From positions 1 through 49,937 of the forward strand of contig NZ_CAJGZQ010000025.1 in assembly GCF_904846185.1 (NCBI RefSeq): a stretch of DNA of 49,937 nt, in the 5' to 3' direction. A model generated the notes under the pieces. It was given only the letters and a program-made list of their open reading frames with translations. It was not told the origin of the DNA and did no database searches. How positions within the stretch are numbered: position 1 is the stretch's first letter; each line of letters begins with the position of its first letter. The position numbers were made by a program, and so were the translations under genes. Source of the DNA: Psychrobacter immobilis. Lineage in GTDB: Bacteria; Pseudomonadota; Gammaproteobacteria; Pseudomonadales; Moraxellaceae. Below are positions 8,596 through 18,588 of this stretch, in pieces.

Positions 8596-11193
8596 TTAAT
8601 TCATGCTACGTTTCTCAAACACCAACTTATCATCTGCGCCGACATCGACTTTGATGATATCTCCTGCGCCAAAATCACCAGCCAATAGCTTCAATGACAA
8701 TGGGTTTTCAATTTCCTGTTGGATCGCACGTTTTAGTGGACGTGCGCCATAGACAGGATCATAACCAATCGCAACCAGTTTGTTCATCGCATCAGCTGAT
8801 AACTCAATATCCATCTCACGCTCATGCAAGCGCTGGCGCAAGCGATCCAACTGAATCGCAGCAATACCTGACATCTGCGACATACCGAGCGGATGGAATA
8901 CCACAATCTCGTCGATACGGTTGACAAACTCTGGGCGGAAATGCTGCCCAACTGATTCCATCACCTCAGCTTTGATGTCTTCGTAACTTTCACCGACCAT
9001 CTCTTGGATTTTGTGCGAACCCAAGTTACTGGTCATCACAATCACCGTGTTTTTGAAGTCAACCACGCGGCCTTGTGAGTCGGTCAAACGTCCATCGTCT
9101 AACACTTGTAGCAAGATATTAAACACATCAGGATGCGCTTTTTCGACCTCATCAAACAGTATCACGCTATAAGGCTTACGGCGTACCGCTTCGGTCAAGG
9201 TGCCGCCTTCTTCATAACCGACATAGCCTGGAGGCGCGCCCACTAAGCGGCTGACGCTGTGTTTCTCCATATACTCACTCATGTCGATACGGATGATGGC
9301 ATCCTCACTATCAAACAAGAAGTTGGCCAGTGATTTGGTCAGCTCAGTTTTACCAACCCCCGTAGGCCCTAAAAATAAGAACGAACCCAATGGGCGGTTG
9401 GGATCAGACAACCCAGCTCGGCTACGGCGCACAGCGTTGGCGACTGCTTTGACCGCTTCATCTTGACCGATGACGCGCTCATGCAGCTTCTCTTCCATCG
9501 CCAGCATCTTGTCACGCTCGCCTTGCAGCATTTTGCTGACAGGAATACCCGTCGCGGCTGCCACCACCTCTGCGATCTCGTTGTCCGTGACTTTGTTACG
9601 TAGCAGTTTGGCACCGCCATTATCACCTGCCAGCTCTTTTTGCTCGGCCAAATCAGACTCTGTGATACGGCGCTCAAGCTGTGGAATCGTCTCGTACTGC
9701 AGCTTACTCATGGTCTCGTAGTCACCTTCGCGGCTGGCTTTATCATAAGCGATACGCGCTTTGTCCAGCTCGTCTTTTAGCTGCTGACTGCCTTTGACCA
9801 AGGCTTTTTCTGCTTGCCAAATCTCATTAAGGTCAGCGTACTCTTTTTCTAGCTCTTCAATTTGTGCATCGAGCACTTTACGCTCGGCTTGCGCACCAGC
9901 GTCTTCTTCATTTTTAAGCACTTCGCGCTGCATTTTCAACTGAATCAAGCGACTATCAAGCTTACCTAAGGCTTCAGGCTTGCTGTCCATCTCCATACGT
10001 AAACGACTCGCCGCTTCATCAATCAAGTCAATCGCTTTATCTGGCAGCTTGCGATCGGTAATATAACGATGGCTCATCCGGGCAGCAGCAATAATCGCGC
10101 TGTCTTGGATATCAACACCGTGATGCAGCTCATAACGCTCTTTTAGACCACGCAAAATCGCAATGGTGTCTTCGACCGTTGGCTCATCGACCAGTACCTT
10201 TTGGAAACGACGCTCAAGAGCCGCATCTTTTTCGATATACTGGCGATACTCATCTAATGTCGTCGCACCGACACAGTGTAGCTCACCACGCGCAAGCGCA
10301 GGCTTTAGCATATTACCGGCATCCATCGCGCCGTCAGCTTTACCAGCACCTACTAAAGTATGCAACTCATCGATAAATAAGATGACATTGCCTTCTTGCT
10401 TTGATAAATCGCTAAGTACCGCTTTGAGTCGCTCTTCAAACTCACCACGGAATTTTGCACCCGCAATCAATGAGCCTAGATCTAACGACAATACTTCTTT
10501 ATTACGAAGCCCTTCTGGCACGTCGCCATTGATGATTTTTTGTGCTAGGCCTTCGACGATGGCTGTCTTACCGACACCCGGTTCACCGATGAGCACGGGG
10601 TTGTTTTTGGTGCGGCGCGAGAGCACCTGAATGGTACGACGAATCTCTTCATCGCGACCAATCACAGGGTCAAGCTTACCAAGTTCCGCCTGTTCAGTTA
10701 AGTTAATCGTATATTTATTCAGCGCATCACGCTGATCTTCAGCATTTTGATTATTCACGGTTTCATCACCACGCAATTGTTCAATCACTGTTTTTAGTTT
10801 GCTCGCTGTTACGCCAGCACTCTCAAATATCTTTTTGGTTTCGCCTTGTTCAGCAAGTGCCAACATTACCCATTCAGTGGCGATAAAATCATCGCCTTCT
10901 TTTTGCGCTTGACGGTCTGCCAAGTTCAAAATCTTAACCGAATTTGGGTTTAAATTAACGTCACCTGTTGGCTCACTAATCGTTGCTTGATTGTCGAGCG
11001 CCTTTGCCACGCCATTTTTTAGCGCAGGAATAGACGCGCCTGCCTGTTGGCAAATAGATAGATTAGACTCGTCTTGTAGCAATACTGCAAGCAGATGCAC
11101 AGGGTCAATACCTGTATGGTCACGTCCTAATGCTAAGCTCTGTGCTTCTTGAATGGCAGATTGCAGCTTCTGGGTAAATTTTTCGAACCTCAT
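8596..11193 (-). CDS. clpB: ClpB ATP-dependent protein disaggregase
   Basis: ClpB is a hexameric AAA+ machine that, with DnaK, rescues aggregated proteins after heat stress in the cytoplasm. The 865-residue length is close to the usual size. The order is the N-terminal Clp repeat domain (1-145), first ATPase with Walker A GEPGVGKT (203-210) and Walker B ILFIDE (271-276), the long coiled-coil middle domain (about 410-525), second ATPase with GPTGVGKT (609-616), and a C-terminal small domain. AAGGA lies 7 bases before the ATG. A heat-shock-type promoter candidate lies about 130 bp upstream. Confidence 0.98.
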   Translation of the reverse strand: MRFEKFTQKLQSAIQEAQSLALGRDHTGIDPVHLLAVLLQDESNLSICQQAGASIPALKNGVAKALDNQATISEPTGDVNLNPNSVKILNLADRQAQKEGDDFIATEWVMLALAEQGETKKIFESAGVTASKLKTVIEQLRGDETVNNQNAEDQRDALNKYTINLTEQAELGKLDPVIGRDEEIRRTIQVLSRRTKNNPVLIGEPGVGKTAIVEGLAQKIINGDVPEGLRNKEVLSLDLGSLIAGAKFRGEFEERLKAVLSDLSKQEGNVILFIDELHTLVGAGKADGAMDAGNMLKPALARGELHCVGATTLDEYRQYIEKDAALERRFQKVLVDEPTVEDTIAILRGLKERYELHHGVDIQDSAIIAAARMSHRYITDRKLPDKAIDLIDEAASRLRMEMDSKPEALGKLDSRLIQLKMQREVLKNEEDAGAQAERKVLDAQIEELEKEYADLNEIWQAEKALVKGSQQLKDELDKARIAYDKASREGDYETMSKLQYETIPQLERRITESDLAEQKELAGDNGGAKLLRNKVTDNEIAEVVAAATGIPVSKMLQGERDKMLAMEEKLHERVIGQDEAVKAVANAVRRSRAGLSDPNRPLGSFLFLGPTGVGKTELTKSLANFLFDSEDAIIRIDMSEYMEKHSVSRLVGAPPGYVGYEEGGTLTEAVRRKPYSVILFDEVEKAHPDVFNILLQVLDDGRLTDSQGRVVDFKNTVIVMTSNLGSHKIQEMVGESYEDIKAEVMESVGQHFRPEFVNRIDEIVVFHPLGMSQMSGIAAIQLDRLRQRLHEREMDIELSADAMNKLVAIGYDPVYGARPLKRAIQQEIENPLSLKLLAGDFGAGDIIKVDVGADDKLVFEKRSMN

Positions 11194-11320
11194 AATTGTG
11201 TCCTTTTATAATTAGTATTTTCAGTCAGTGGATGCAACATAAAATGATAAAAGAGCGACGTTTAAAACATCACGTTTATCATCAACTTTACCACGTATCA
11301 ATCACCGTTAGTTGTTATAT

Positions 11321-11348
11321 ATATAGGGTATAACATACAATATTTCAA
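11321..11348 (-). promoter_or_regulatory. Candidate sigma-32 promoter of clpB, in the 11194-11629 gap
   Basis: On the minus strand the sequence reads TTGAAA, 14 bases, then CCCTATAT. The enterobacterial sigma-32 consensus is CTTGAA, 13-15 bases, CCCCATNT. The predicted leader is about 120 nt. Known heat-shock control of clpB supports the reading. Apart from a weak hairpin near 11524, nothing else was recognised in this gap. Confidence 0.6.
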
Positions 11349-11523
11349 CCTACCTATGCAAGTTGTCAATCAATATCTATGACTTATTAGTAAATACTGA
11401 AAAATAGTAAGATTTTATATAGGTAAAAACCTTACCCATAGCAATGATATTATCACAAACTATCAATAGGCACACTAAGAGAGTATTTCAAGAGGATAAA
11501 TAAAAAAAATAACTAAAAGAGAA

Positions 11524-11548
11524 GCTTGCTCAACAATGAAAGGCAAGC
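11524..11548 (-). terminator. Weak candidate terminator after the L,D-transpeptidase
   Basis: GCTTGC (11524-11529) pairs with GCAAGC (11543-11548). On the minus strand a T-rich but interrupted stretch follows. It lies about 80 bp past the transpeptidase stop. Confidence 0.35.
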
Positions 11549-11629
11549 AAGAGAGAGCTATAGCAGAGATTCTAATGCGCTAGTAACTGCTAAAAATTTA
11601 CTACACGATAGCCAGCATTAACATAACAC

Positions 11630-12220
11630 TCATTCTACAATTTCTATCGATGTACCAACCTTAACTGCCGCCATAATCTCATCCATCTCATTGTCAGTGA
11701 CCGCAATGCAACCATCGGTCCAATCACGTTGTTGGTTAATCCACGCTAGATGACCGAAGCCGTTCATCTGCCCATGAATCATAATATCACCACCAGGATG
11801 AACACCGCGTGATCGTGCCCGAGCTTTGTCAGCAGCATTGGGGTAGCTTATATGGATGGAGCGATGGGCAATAGAGTTCTCATTCTTATAATCTAAGATG
11901 TACGCCCCCACGGGTGTGCGCTCATCGCCTTGCTGCTGTTTATGACCAACTGGACTATCCCCTAGCGCAATACGATAGGACTTAATGACTTTATCACCAC
12001 TCAATAGCTGCAAAATACGATCGGATTTATCGACAAAAACTTTATCGATAATCACCGTGCTGGAAATAGGCTGACCATTATTGCCTGTACTTTTTGTATC
12101 TGAGGAGGCTGTTTTGACATACCCTATCGCACTGGTGCTCATAATAGTGGTCAGTCCCAGTCCTATCACGACAAACAATCGACGCGGCTTTTTGCTGAAA
12201 TTCAGAGAAAAAAATGACAT
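11630..12220 (-). CDS. L,D-transpeptidase (YkuD domain) family protein
   Basis: The 196-residue protein has an N-terminal basic stretch followed by a hydrophobic segment (about 14-33), a signal peptide or anchor that places it in the periplasm. The YkuD fold follows (about 55-195). The catalytic signature is IMIHGQMNG with His149 and DWTDGCIAV with Cys171, matching the family pattern HG...(S/D)xGCI. Such enzymes form 3-3 peptidoglycan cross-links, attach proteins to peptidoglycan, or act as related amidases. The substrate type is not decided. There is no LysM or PG-binding domain, so this is a minimal single-domain form. Confidence 0.9.
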   Translation of the reverse strand: MSFFSLNFSKKPRRLFVVIGLGLTTIMSTSAIGYVKTASSDTKSTGNNGQPISSTVIIDKVFVDKSDRILQLLSGDKVIKSYRIALGDSPVGHKQQQGDERTPVGAYILDYKNENSIAHRSIHISYPNAADKARARSRGVHPGGDIMIHGQMNGFGHLAWINQQRDWTDGCIAVTDNEMDEIMAAVKVGTSIEIVE

Positions 12221-12363
12221 AGGCTTTAATAACTCCGTTTAGCGTTAGAGAGTGAAATGGCAACATACCACGCTATTAACTTACCAAAGCACCATGCCAG
12301 TTTTTGTGAAAATTTCATGGATAACATTAGGGTCTTTTGAACATAAAAACTTCGTTAATACCA

Positions 12364-13155
12364 TTACACCATACGAATCGCGCCATCTAAGCGAATGACT
12401 TCTCCATTGAGATAGGCATTATCAATGATATGCATGACCAACTTGGCAAACTCATTGGGATTGCCCAGACGCTTAGGATAAGGTACGCCTGCCTCTAGTT
12501 GTTCGCGCGCTTTTTCAGGGATAGTCTCCATCATCGGTGTGGCAAAGACGCCCGGCGCGATAGTCATCACGCGAATACCATGACGTGCCAGCTCACGTGC
12601 TAGCGGTAAAGTGAGACCGACGACACCTGCTTTTGACGATGAATAGCTTGCTTGTCCTACTTGCCCATCAAAAGCTGCGATAGAAGCCGTATTAATAATG
12701 ACGCCATTATCAGCGTTCTTCTCTACAGAGCTGTCTGCGTTATTGGCATTTGCTACACGCTTTGCAATACTGGCTGCAACCAAACGCGCGACATTAAAAG
12801 AACCGACAAGATTAATATTGACGCCACGACTGAAAGCATCGAGATCTGCTGGGTTATTATCACGGTCCAGCAGCTTTTGTACCACAGCGATACCCGCACA
12901 GTTGATAGATCCTTGTAAGCCGCCAAATTCTTTTTCAGCCGTATCTACAGCCGCTTGCACCTCATCACCACTGGTCACATCACAGCGTGCAAAGCGAACG
13001 TTATCGCCTAGTTCCGCCACCAACGCTTGACCAGCTGATTCATTAAGATCTGCGATGACGACGTTACCGCCTTGCTTGACAATAGCGCGAACCACTGCCT
13101 CTCCCAAACCTGATGCACCGCCTGTGACCAAAAAGCTCTGTTGTTCAATTTGCAT
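12364..13155 (-). CDS. SDR family 3-hydroxyacyl-CoA dehydrogenase (type-2 / HSD17B10-like)
   Basis: The 263-residue classical short-chain dehydrogenase has the NAD-binding TGGASGLG (11-18), an NCAG motif near 85-88 and the catalytic Ser158, Tyr171 and Lys175 (YSSSK). The overall pattern, with the C-terminal LGNPNEFAKLVMHIIDN and NGEVIRLDGAIRM, matches bacterial 3-hydroxyacyl-CoA or 3-hydroxy-2-methylbutyryl-CoA dehydrogenases. Residues about 135-150 form a polar insertion relative to the usual 255-residue form. It lies 87 bp downstream of an acyl-CoA synthetase on the same strand, so both probably serve one fatty or branched-chain acid degradation step. Confidence 0.88.
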   Translation of the reverse strand: MQIEQQSFLVTGGASGLGEAVVRAIVKQGGNVVIADLNESAGQALVAELGDNVRFARCDVTSGDEVQAAVDTAEKEFGGLQGSINCAGIAVVQKLLDRDNNPADLDAFSRGVNINLVGSFNVARLVAASIAKRVANANNADSSVEKNADNGVIINTASIAAFDGQVGQASYSSSKAGVVGLTLPLARELARHGIRVMTIAPGVFATPMMETIPEKAREQLEAGVPYPKRLGNPNEFAKLVMHIIDNAYLNGEVIRLDGAIRMV

Positions 13156-13242
13156 AATTATTCCTTTTATTAATGTTTTTACTGTTATTTTTATCAGTCA
13201 TCGACTTTTATCTTAACCTGACGATATGAATGCATTGCTTTA

Positions 13243-14967
13243 TTAAGCCGCAGATAAACTGCGCAGCAAAAAGCGCTGAATTTTACCACTTGGGGTTTTT
13301 GGCAACTCTTTCACAAACTCAACCTCACGTGGATAAGCGTGCGTTGATAAACGCTTGCGCACCAAATCTTGAATCTCTTTAGCAATCTCGTCTGTGCCTT
13401 CGATACCGTCTTTTAGTACTACATACGACTTAATGGTATGACCACGCACTTCGTCTGGCACTCCAACTGCCGCTGACTCTGCGACTGCCTCATGCTCCAA
13501 CACGGTATTTTCAACATCGGTTGGTCCAACGCGATAACCTGCGGTAATGATAATGTCGTCATCACGCCCTGAAAACCAATAGCTGCCATCACTATGGCGC
13601 TCAACCACGTCGCCTGTTAAATAGTAATCATCAGCGAAAGCGTCTTTTTCGTTCCAGCTATAACCACGGAAATAAAATGCGGGGGATTGACTGACCACTA
13701 CGGCAAGCTGTCCTTGTTCGCCATCAGCTAATATATTCATCTCATCGTCTAACACTACCAATGTGTGCCCCGGTAGCGCCATGCCCATCGAGCCAACCGG
13801 ACATTCATGTGCTAACGCATGATGCTCACAGCAAGTCATACCCGTTTCGGTCTGCCCGTACTGATCGCAGACTTTACAGTTTAAATAGGTTTCAACCCAA
13901 TTGACCACTTCGGTATTTAAGGTCTCGCCTGCTGAATTGGCACAGCGCAGTGATAATTTAGCCTCATTGTCATTACTATTGTCATTGTGAGCAGCTTCAA
14001 AGACGCCACTCGATTTCATCATCCGAAACGCTGTCGGTGAGGACGCTAAATTACTAATTTTATGACGTACCATAAAATCGCGAGTATTTTGTGCATCAAA
14101 GCCGGCTTCATTAAAATACGTTGTTACCCCTAATAACAAAGGTCCTGTAATCGCATAATAAAGACCGTATGCCCAGCCTGGATCTGCCATGTTCCAGTAA
14201 TTATCATCTGCTCGCAAGTCAATCGCATAGCGCATGTAGAGATAAAACGCTGAGAGCGCACTTAGCGGCACACTAACGCCTTTTGATTTACCAACCGTAC
14301 CCGAGGTAAACATTTGCAGAAAGGGAGCATCGGTATTTAATGAAACCGCGTCTACCGTTTGCGACTGCGTTGCGACCTTTTCAGCGTAGCTATCATCACC
14401 CCAGCTTTGCGCATCTACCTTGCTACCAACCAGCACCATTTTGGTTTGCTTAGCCAAGTCGTCAAACTTGCCACGATTTTCTTGATTGGTGAAAACCACT
14501 TTGGTATTGGCTTTGTCCATCCGATACTTAATTGAATCATAGCCAAAGGCGGTAAATAACGGTTGATAAACCGCACCGATCCGCCAAGTCGCGAGTACAA
14601 TGGTGAGCAGCTCAGGGGTGCGAGGTAGCATGGTTGCCACTTGGTCACCAACTTGCACGCCATAAGACAACAATAAATTGGCGACTTGTGCACTTGCCTT
14701 ATCAAGCTCAGCAAAGCTCATGCGCGTTACATTGCCCGACGTATCTTCATGCACCAGTGCAATATTATCACCGCGACCATCACGCACATGACGACCACAG
14801 CATGCCATATAAGCATTCAAGCGATCGTCTAAATGCTCGCCAAATATTTCTGTCAATAGCGCGTTCATATCAAAGTTATGATAGTAATCGCTGTAGCTCA
14901 TTGGCGGGTGTGCAGTATGATTTGAAGTGGTATTTACAAATGATGGGTCTGTAGAAGAGGTGTTCAT
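13243..14967 (-). CDS. AMP-binding acyl-CoA synthetase
   Basis: This 574-residue protein is an adenylate-forming ligase that would activate a carboxylic acid to its CoA thioester. The P-loop-like motif is TSGTVGKSKG (221-230). QYGQTETGM and YWFSGRDDDIIITAGYRVGP are the later core motifs, and PKTPSGKIQRF near the C-terminus carries the catalytic lysine of the A10 motif. The layout resembles medium-chain or acetyl-CoA-synthetase-like members. Neighbouring SDR dehydrogenase suggests beta-oxidation of a short or branched acid. Regulation is not evident. The exact substrate cannot be inferred. Confidence 0.9.
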   Translation of the reverse strand: MNTSSTDPSFVNTTSNHTAHPPMSYSDYYHNFDMNALLTEIFGEHLDDRLNAYMACCGRHVRDGRGDNIALVHEDTSGNVTRMSFAELDKASAQVANLLLSYGVQVGDQVATMLPRTPELLTIVLATWRIGAVYQPLFTAFGYDSIKYRMDKANTKVVFTNQENRGKFDDLAKQTKMVLVGSKVDAQSWGDDSYAEKVATQSQTVDAVSLNTDAPFLQMFTSGTVGKSKGVSVPLSALSAFYLYMRYAIDLRADDNYWNMADPGWAYGLYYAITGPLLLGVTTYFNEAGFDAQNTRDFMVRHKISNLASSPTAFRMMKSSGVFEAAHNDNSNDNEAKLSLRCANSAGETLNTEVVNWVETYLNCKVCDQYGQTETGMTCCEHHALAHECPVGSMGMALPGHTLVVLDDEMNILADGEQGQLAVVVSQSPAFYFRGYSWNEKDAFADDYYLTGDVVERHSDGSYWFSGRDDDIIITAGYRVGPTDVENTVLEHEAVAESAAVGVPDEVRGHTIKSYVVLKDGIEGTDEIAKEIQDLVRKRLSTHAYPREVEFVKELPKTPSGKIQRFLLRSLSAA

Positions 14968-15181
14968 AAGCTAATCCTTTAGCAATAGCAGGTAACGGGC
15001 GAAATAAGAGAATTGTCAGCAGAAAAACAGGCATATCCTAGCAACTGTTTTTTCTGCTTGTTCGCACATATCAATGTGCATAGACTCTATTAGTAACGCA
15101 TTTTAATATTTATTTCAATACATAACGTATCATTTTTATAATTCAATCACAAACTCTCAATGGAACTTTATTTCAAAGCAT

Positions 15182-16312
15182 TCAGCAGCCACTTAAAAAT
15201 CCTAGCAGCGCCTTTTCTTCATAACTTTGATGCTGTTTAGTACGACCACGGCGCGCTTGTTTATAAGGTTCAAAGAACTGCCCCGCCAAAAAGCGCTCTA
15301 TAATAATGGGATTAATATAAGAAGATCGGCACACCGTTGGCGTATTTCCCAGCTCATCAGCGACACTTTTTACCATATCAGTCACCAGTTGCTGACGTTC
15401 TTTGCTATCAGGTTCACTGGCTAATATTGCTTTGCCCTGAGCGCTCTGTAGCTCATCATGCAAGTAACTGGCGGCAAGGACACTGGCCATCCAAGTACGA
15501 AAGTCCTTTGCGCTATATAAATTACCGCTATGCATCTCACTGTCACGACCATGACCGCTAGTATGCGTGCGTAGATAGTCGTTGATATCGCTACTGTCGA
15601 CGACTTGCTTATGACCCTTGTCATCTAAATATTTAAAAATCTGATAACCAGGTAACTCGGAACATGCCTGTACAATCTCAATCAAACGCTCATCTTGCAA
15701 TTCAATATGATGCTCTTTGGCACTTTTACCGAAGAAATCAAACGCCAGTCCATTATCAGTTTCGCTCACATGCTTACTGCGTAAAGTACTCAAACCATAG
15801 CTCTTATTGATCTTGGCATAGCGGCTGTTACCGATACGAATCAAGGTCGTTTCTAATAGTTTGACCACTGCTGATAAGACATTTTCACGGGATAATGATT
15901 TAGCTTTCAAGTCTTTTTCGACTTGCGCACGTAGATTCGGCAATGCTCTAGCGAAGCCTATCATGGCATCGAACTTGGCTTGATCACGTACGCGATCCCA
16001 CTCAGGGTGATACAGATACTGTTTTCGTGCTTTGTCATCGCGCCCCGTCGATTGCAAGTGCCCTTTATCGTCTTGGCATATCCAAACCTCTGACCACATC
16101 GGTGGTATCACTAGCGCATTAAAACGCTGTCGCAAGGCTTTGTCTTTGACCGTTTTGCCTGTGGCATCTTTATAAGTAAACCCGCGCCCCCAACGCCTAC
16201 GCGTAAACCCAAGCTCATCATCACTGACATAGCGCAGATTAGCAAGGCGAGCGAGTTTTTCATAATCATGGCGTATGTCTTGCGTGGTTGTTTGGTCATT
16301 TAGCGTCGCCAT
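15182..16312 (-). CDS. DNA topoisomerase IB (poxvirus/bacterial type)
   Basis: The 376-residue protein is a bacterial type IB topoisomerase, which relaxes supercoils through a 3'-phosphotyrosyl intermediate. The N-terminal domain has TRRRWGRGFTY (38-48). The catalytic domain includes SAKDFRTW (267-274) with an Arg at 272 in the place of a family catalytic arginine. Near the C-terminus CRSSYINP provides the nucleophile Tyr332. The C-terminal tail is rich in Arg and Lys. Bacterial TopIB genes are patchily distributed and not essential. Here it lies alone between the acyl-CoA synthetase and a divergently transcribed GNAT gene. Confidence 0.92.
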   Translation of the reverse strand: MATLNDQTTTQDIRHDYEKLARLANLRYVSDDELGFTRRRWGRGFTYKDATGKTVKDKALRQRFNALVIPPMWSEVWICQDDKGHLQSTGRDDKARKQYLYHPEWDRVRDQAKFDAMIGFARALPNLRAQVEKDLKAKSLSRENVLSAVVKLLETTLIRIGNSRYAKINKSYGLSTLRSKHVSETDNGLAFDFFGKSAKEHHIELQDERLIEIVQACSELPGYQIFKYLDDKGHKQVVDSSDINDYLRTHTSGHGRDSEMHSGNLYSAKDFRTWMASVLAASYLHDELQSAQGKAILASEPDSKERQQLVTDMVKSVADELGNTPTVCRSSYINPIIIERFLAGQFFEPYKQARRGRTKQHQSYEEKALLGFLSGC

Positions 16313-16493
16313 AATACATACTCGATTGATAAAATAGTCGTTTTAGCATAATGAATTGCGATGGTTTTTGCTGTTTATTTGCCACGAGCAAAGTGTAATC
16401 GATGTGTAAAAAAACACGCTTAAAAGGGTTCTAAATAATGAGCTTTTGAGCCATAATTTGACAACAATCACAATTTAATTTGAATAAAACACA

Positions 16494-16946
16494 ATGAAAA
16501 ATACTTCTATAAAGATAGCAGCATTATCTAAAGACGATTACGAATTTTGGTTACCTTTGTGGCAAAACTATCTAAAATTTTATGAGACCAGTTTGCCATC
16601 AAGTACCATCCAAAACACGTGGCACAGTTTGCTCGATAGTAACGTGCCGATTTATGGTTTTGGTGCTTGGCAGGACGACAAGTTAGTAGGTATTACCCAT
16701 GTGGTGCTACATCCAACGACATGGAGCAGCATGGCATGTTGTTATTTACAAGATCTTTATGTCGATGAGTCTGTACGTGGACAAAGTATTGGACGAATTT
16801 TAATTGAAGGCGTATATAATTTTGCCGATGAGAAAGGCTGTAATCACGTTTATTGGAAAACTCAAGAAAGTAATACCGACGCACGCCGATTGTATGACAA
16901 TGTCGCAAGCTTAACAGATATGGTGCAGTATCGTAAAAACCTATAA
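16494..16946 (+). CDS. GNAT family N-acetyltransferase
   Basis: The 150-residue protein has the GNAT acetyl-CoA-binding core: strand YLQDLYVDE (84-92), then RGQSIGRIL (95-103), the pyrophosphate-binding loop, and a final helix with NTDARRLYDNVA. The acceptor is unknown. It is divergent from topoisomerase IB with a 181-bp gap. The start is supported mainly by the N-terminal fold, since the upstream sequence is AT-rich and has no strong Shine-Dalgarno sequence. Confidence 0.88.
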   Translation: MKNTSIKIAALSKDDYEFWLPLWQNYLKFYETSLPSSTIQNTWHSLLDSNVPIYGFGAWQDDKLVGITHVVLHPTTWSSMACCYLQDLYVDESVRGQSIGRILIEGVYNFADEKGCNHVYWKTQESNTDARRLYDNVASLTDMVQYRKNL

Positions 16947-16993
16947 TGGTTGTTCAATGCTTTATGACTCAAATTTATCTCAAAATGCAATCA

Positions 16994-17027
16994 TAAAAAA
17001 AACGCCAAGCGTTAAACACTTGGCGTT
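16994..17027 (-). terminator. Terminator of ppnP
   Basis: AACGCCAAG (17001-17009) pairs with CTTGGCGTT (17019-17027). Read on the minus strand a run of T follows directly, so it ends the leftward ppnP transcript. It has no T tract in the plus direction. Confidence 0.85.
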
Positions 17028-17055
17028 AATCTGTTGACTACTACTCTAAAAATGC

Positions 17056-17340
17056 TTATTTACCATAAACACATAAATAAGCCGTTTCTACTGCCACTTT
17101 TACTTGAAACTTCTGATTGGCTTCAACGGTAAATTGCTCACCCGCATTAAAGGTTTGCCACTCATCACTTTCTGGCAATTTGACCGTCAATGCACCACTG
17201 ACCACGCTCATGGTTTCAAATTCGCTGGTACCAAACTCGTACTCGCCAATTTCCATCACGCCAACTGTTGCAGGCTTAGTTGCCGTTTGAAAGGCAATAG
17301 AAGTGACTTTATTATCAAAATAACTGTTAACACTTGGCAT
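17056..17340 (-). CDS. ppnP: Pyrimidine/purine nucleoside phosphorylase (PpnP, YaiE type)
   Basis: This 94-residue cupin-like protein matches the PpnP (formerly DUF1255) family along its length. The pattern is an N-terminal [14 protein letters not shown], then [31 protein letters not shown] and the ending TAYLCVYGK. The enterobacterial protein phosphorolyses several nucleosides to free base and ribose-1-phosphate. AAGGA lies just before the ATG. It is 36 bp downstream of the prfB stop on the same strand, but it has its own terminator. The assignment by family is strong; the activity is inferred. Confidence 0.93.
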   Translation of the reverse strand: MPSVNSYFDNKVTSIAFQTATKPATVGVMEIGEYEFGTSEFETMSVVSGALTVKLPESDEWQTFNAGEQFTVEANQKFQVKVAVETAYLCVYGK

Positions 17341-17376
17341 AATTTTCCTTAATTAAATATTAATTACTATTTTATT

Positions 17377-18472
17377 TTACAATCCCGCTTTTAGACTCGC
17401 TTCGATAAACTGATCGAGGTCACCATCGAGTACCGCACCAGTATTAAAGGTTTCAACGCCAGTACGCAAGTCTTTGATACGTGAATCATCGAGTACATAA
17501 GAGCGAATTTGACTGCCCCAACCGACGTCTGACTTGCCATCCTCGACCGCTTGCTGAGATTCCATGCGTTTTTGCATCTCAAGCTCATAAAGCTTAGCAC
17601 GTAACAACTTCATCGCCGTCGCTTTGTTCCCATGCTGGCTACGCTCGTTCTGACAAGTGACCACCACGCCACTTGGCTCGTGGGTGATACGTACCGCAGA
17701 ATCAGTCGTGTTCACATGCTGACCACCTGCGCCAGATGAACGATAAGTATCAATACGCAAATCTGCTGGATTGATGTCAATCTCGATATTATCATCAATT
17801 TCAGGCGACACAAAAACGGCAGCAAACGAGGTATGACGACCGTTATTGCTATCAAATGGTGATTTACGGACTAAGCGATGCACGCCGATTTCGGTACGTA
17901 ACCAACCAAAAGCGTAATCCCCTTTAATCTCAATCGTTGCTGATTTAATACCAGCCACGCTACCAGAAGACACTTCAATAACTTCAACTTTGAAGCCATG
18001 CGATTCCGCCCAGCGTGTATACATACGCAACAGCATCTCTGCCCAATCCTGCGCCTCAGTGCCACCACTACCCGACTGGATATCTAAGTAGCAGTTATTA
18101 GGATCCATCTCACCGCTAAACATGCGACGGAACTCTAAATCAGCAACGCGTTTCTCCGCATTGTCGAGCTCTGCTTGCACATCCGCCAGCAAGGATTCAT
18201 CCTCTGCTTCTACCGCCAGCTCAAGCATGGCAGACGCATCTTCCAATGTGCTCTCAAGCGACACCACAACATCGATGACGCCATCAAGCTGGCTTTTTTC
18301 TTTATTAATTTTAGTCGCACGCTCTGGATCATTCCATAGCTCGGGGTTTTCTAACTCTAAATTGACTTCTTCTAAGCGTTCTTGCTTACCATCGAAGTCA
18401 AAGATACCTCCGCAAGTCCTGCCCACGCTCTAATAAATCTTTGATTCGTTCTTGATACGGATTGATTTCCAT
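17377..18472 (-). CDS. prfB: Peptide chain release factor 2, programmed +1 frameshift
   Basis: RF2 terminates translation at UGA and UAA. The true start is the ATG at 18472, giving 24 codons that end at an in-frame TGA (18398-18400). The site reads GGAGG TAT CTT TGA C, the classic autoregulatory slippery sequence with an internal Shine-Dalgarno element. A +1 shift at CTT joins the frame that continues to 17377. The combined product is 364 residues, against 365 in E. coli. The SPF anticodon tripeptide lies at about 204-206 and GGQ at about 249-251. A start at 18426 in the downstream frame would be an artefact. Low RF2 favours shifting and so restores synthesis. Confidence 0.97.
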
Positions 18473-18588
18473 AAGGTTTCCTGTCTTTTTAAATAAATAT
18501 CTCACTGATATGGCGCTATTTTAAATGAGATTGACAATAAATAGTTGGCTAATTATGACTGGCTTTATATTAAATAACGTTAAACAGC

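Noticed and set aside
10163..10630. 155-codon ORF antisense to clpB
   Set aside because: It is the mirror of a conserved AAA+ coding region with Ser/Pro-rich translation and no ribosome site. Other long ORFs opposite BCCT, carB, gabT and gabD were dismissed for the same reason.
18401..18426. ATG at 18426 as prfB start
   Set aside because: The residues MGRTCGGIF are not RF2-like, and the upstream frame with the slip site gives the family N-terminus and length.
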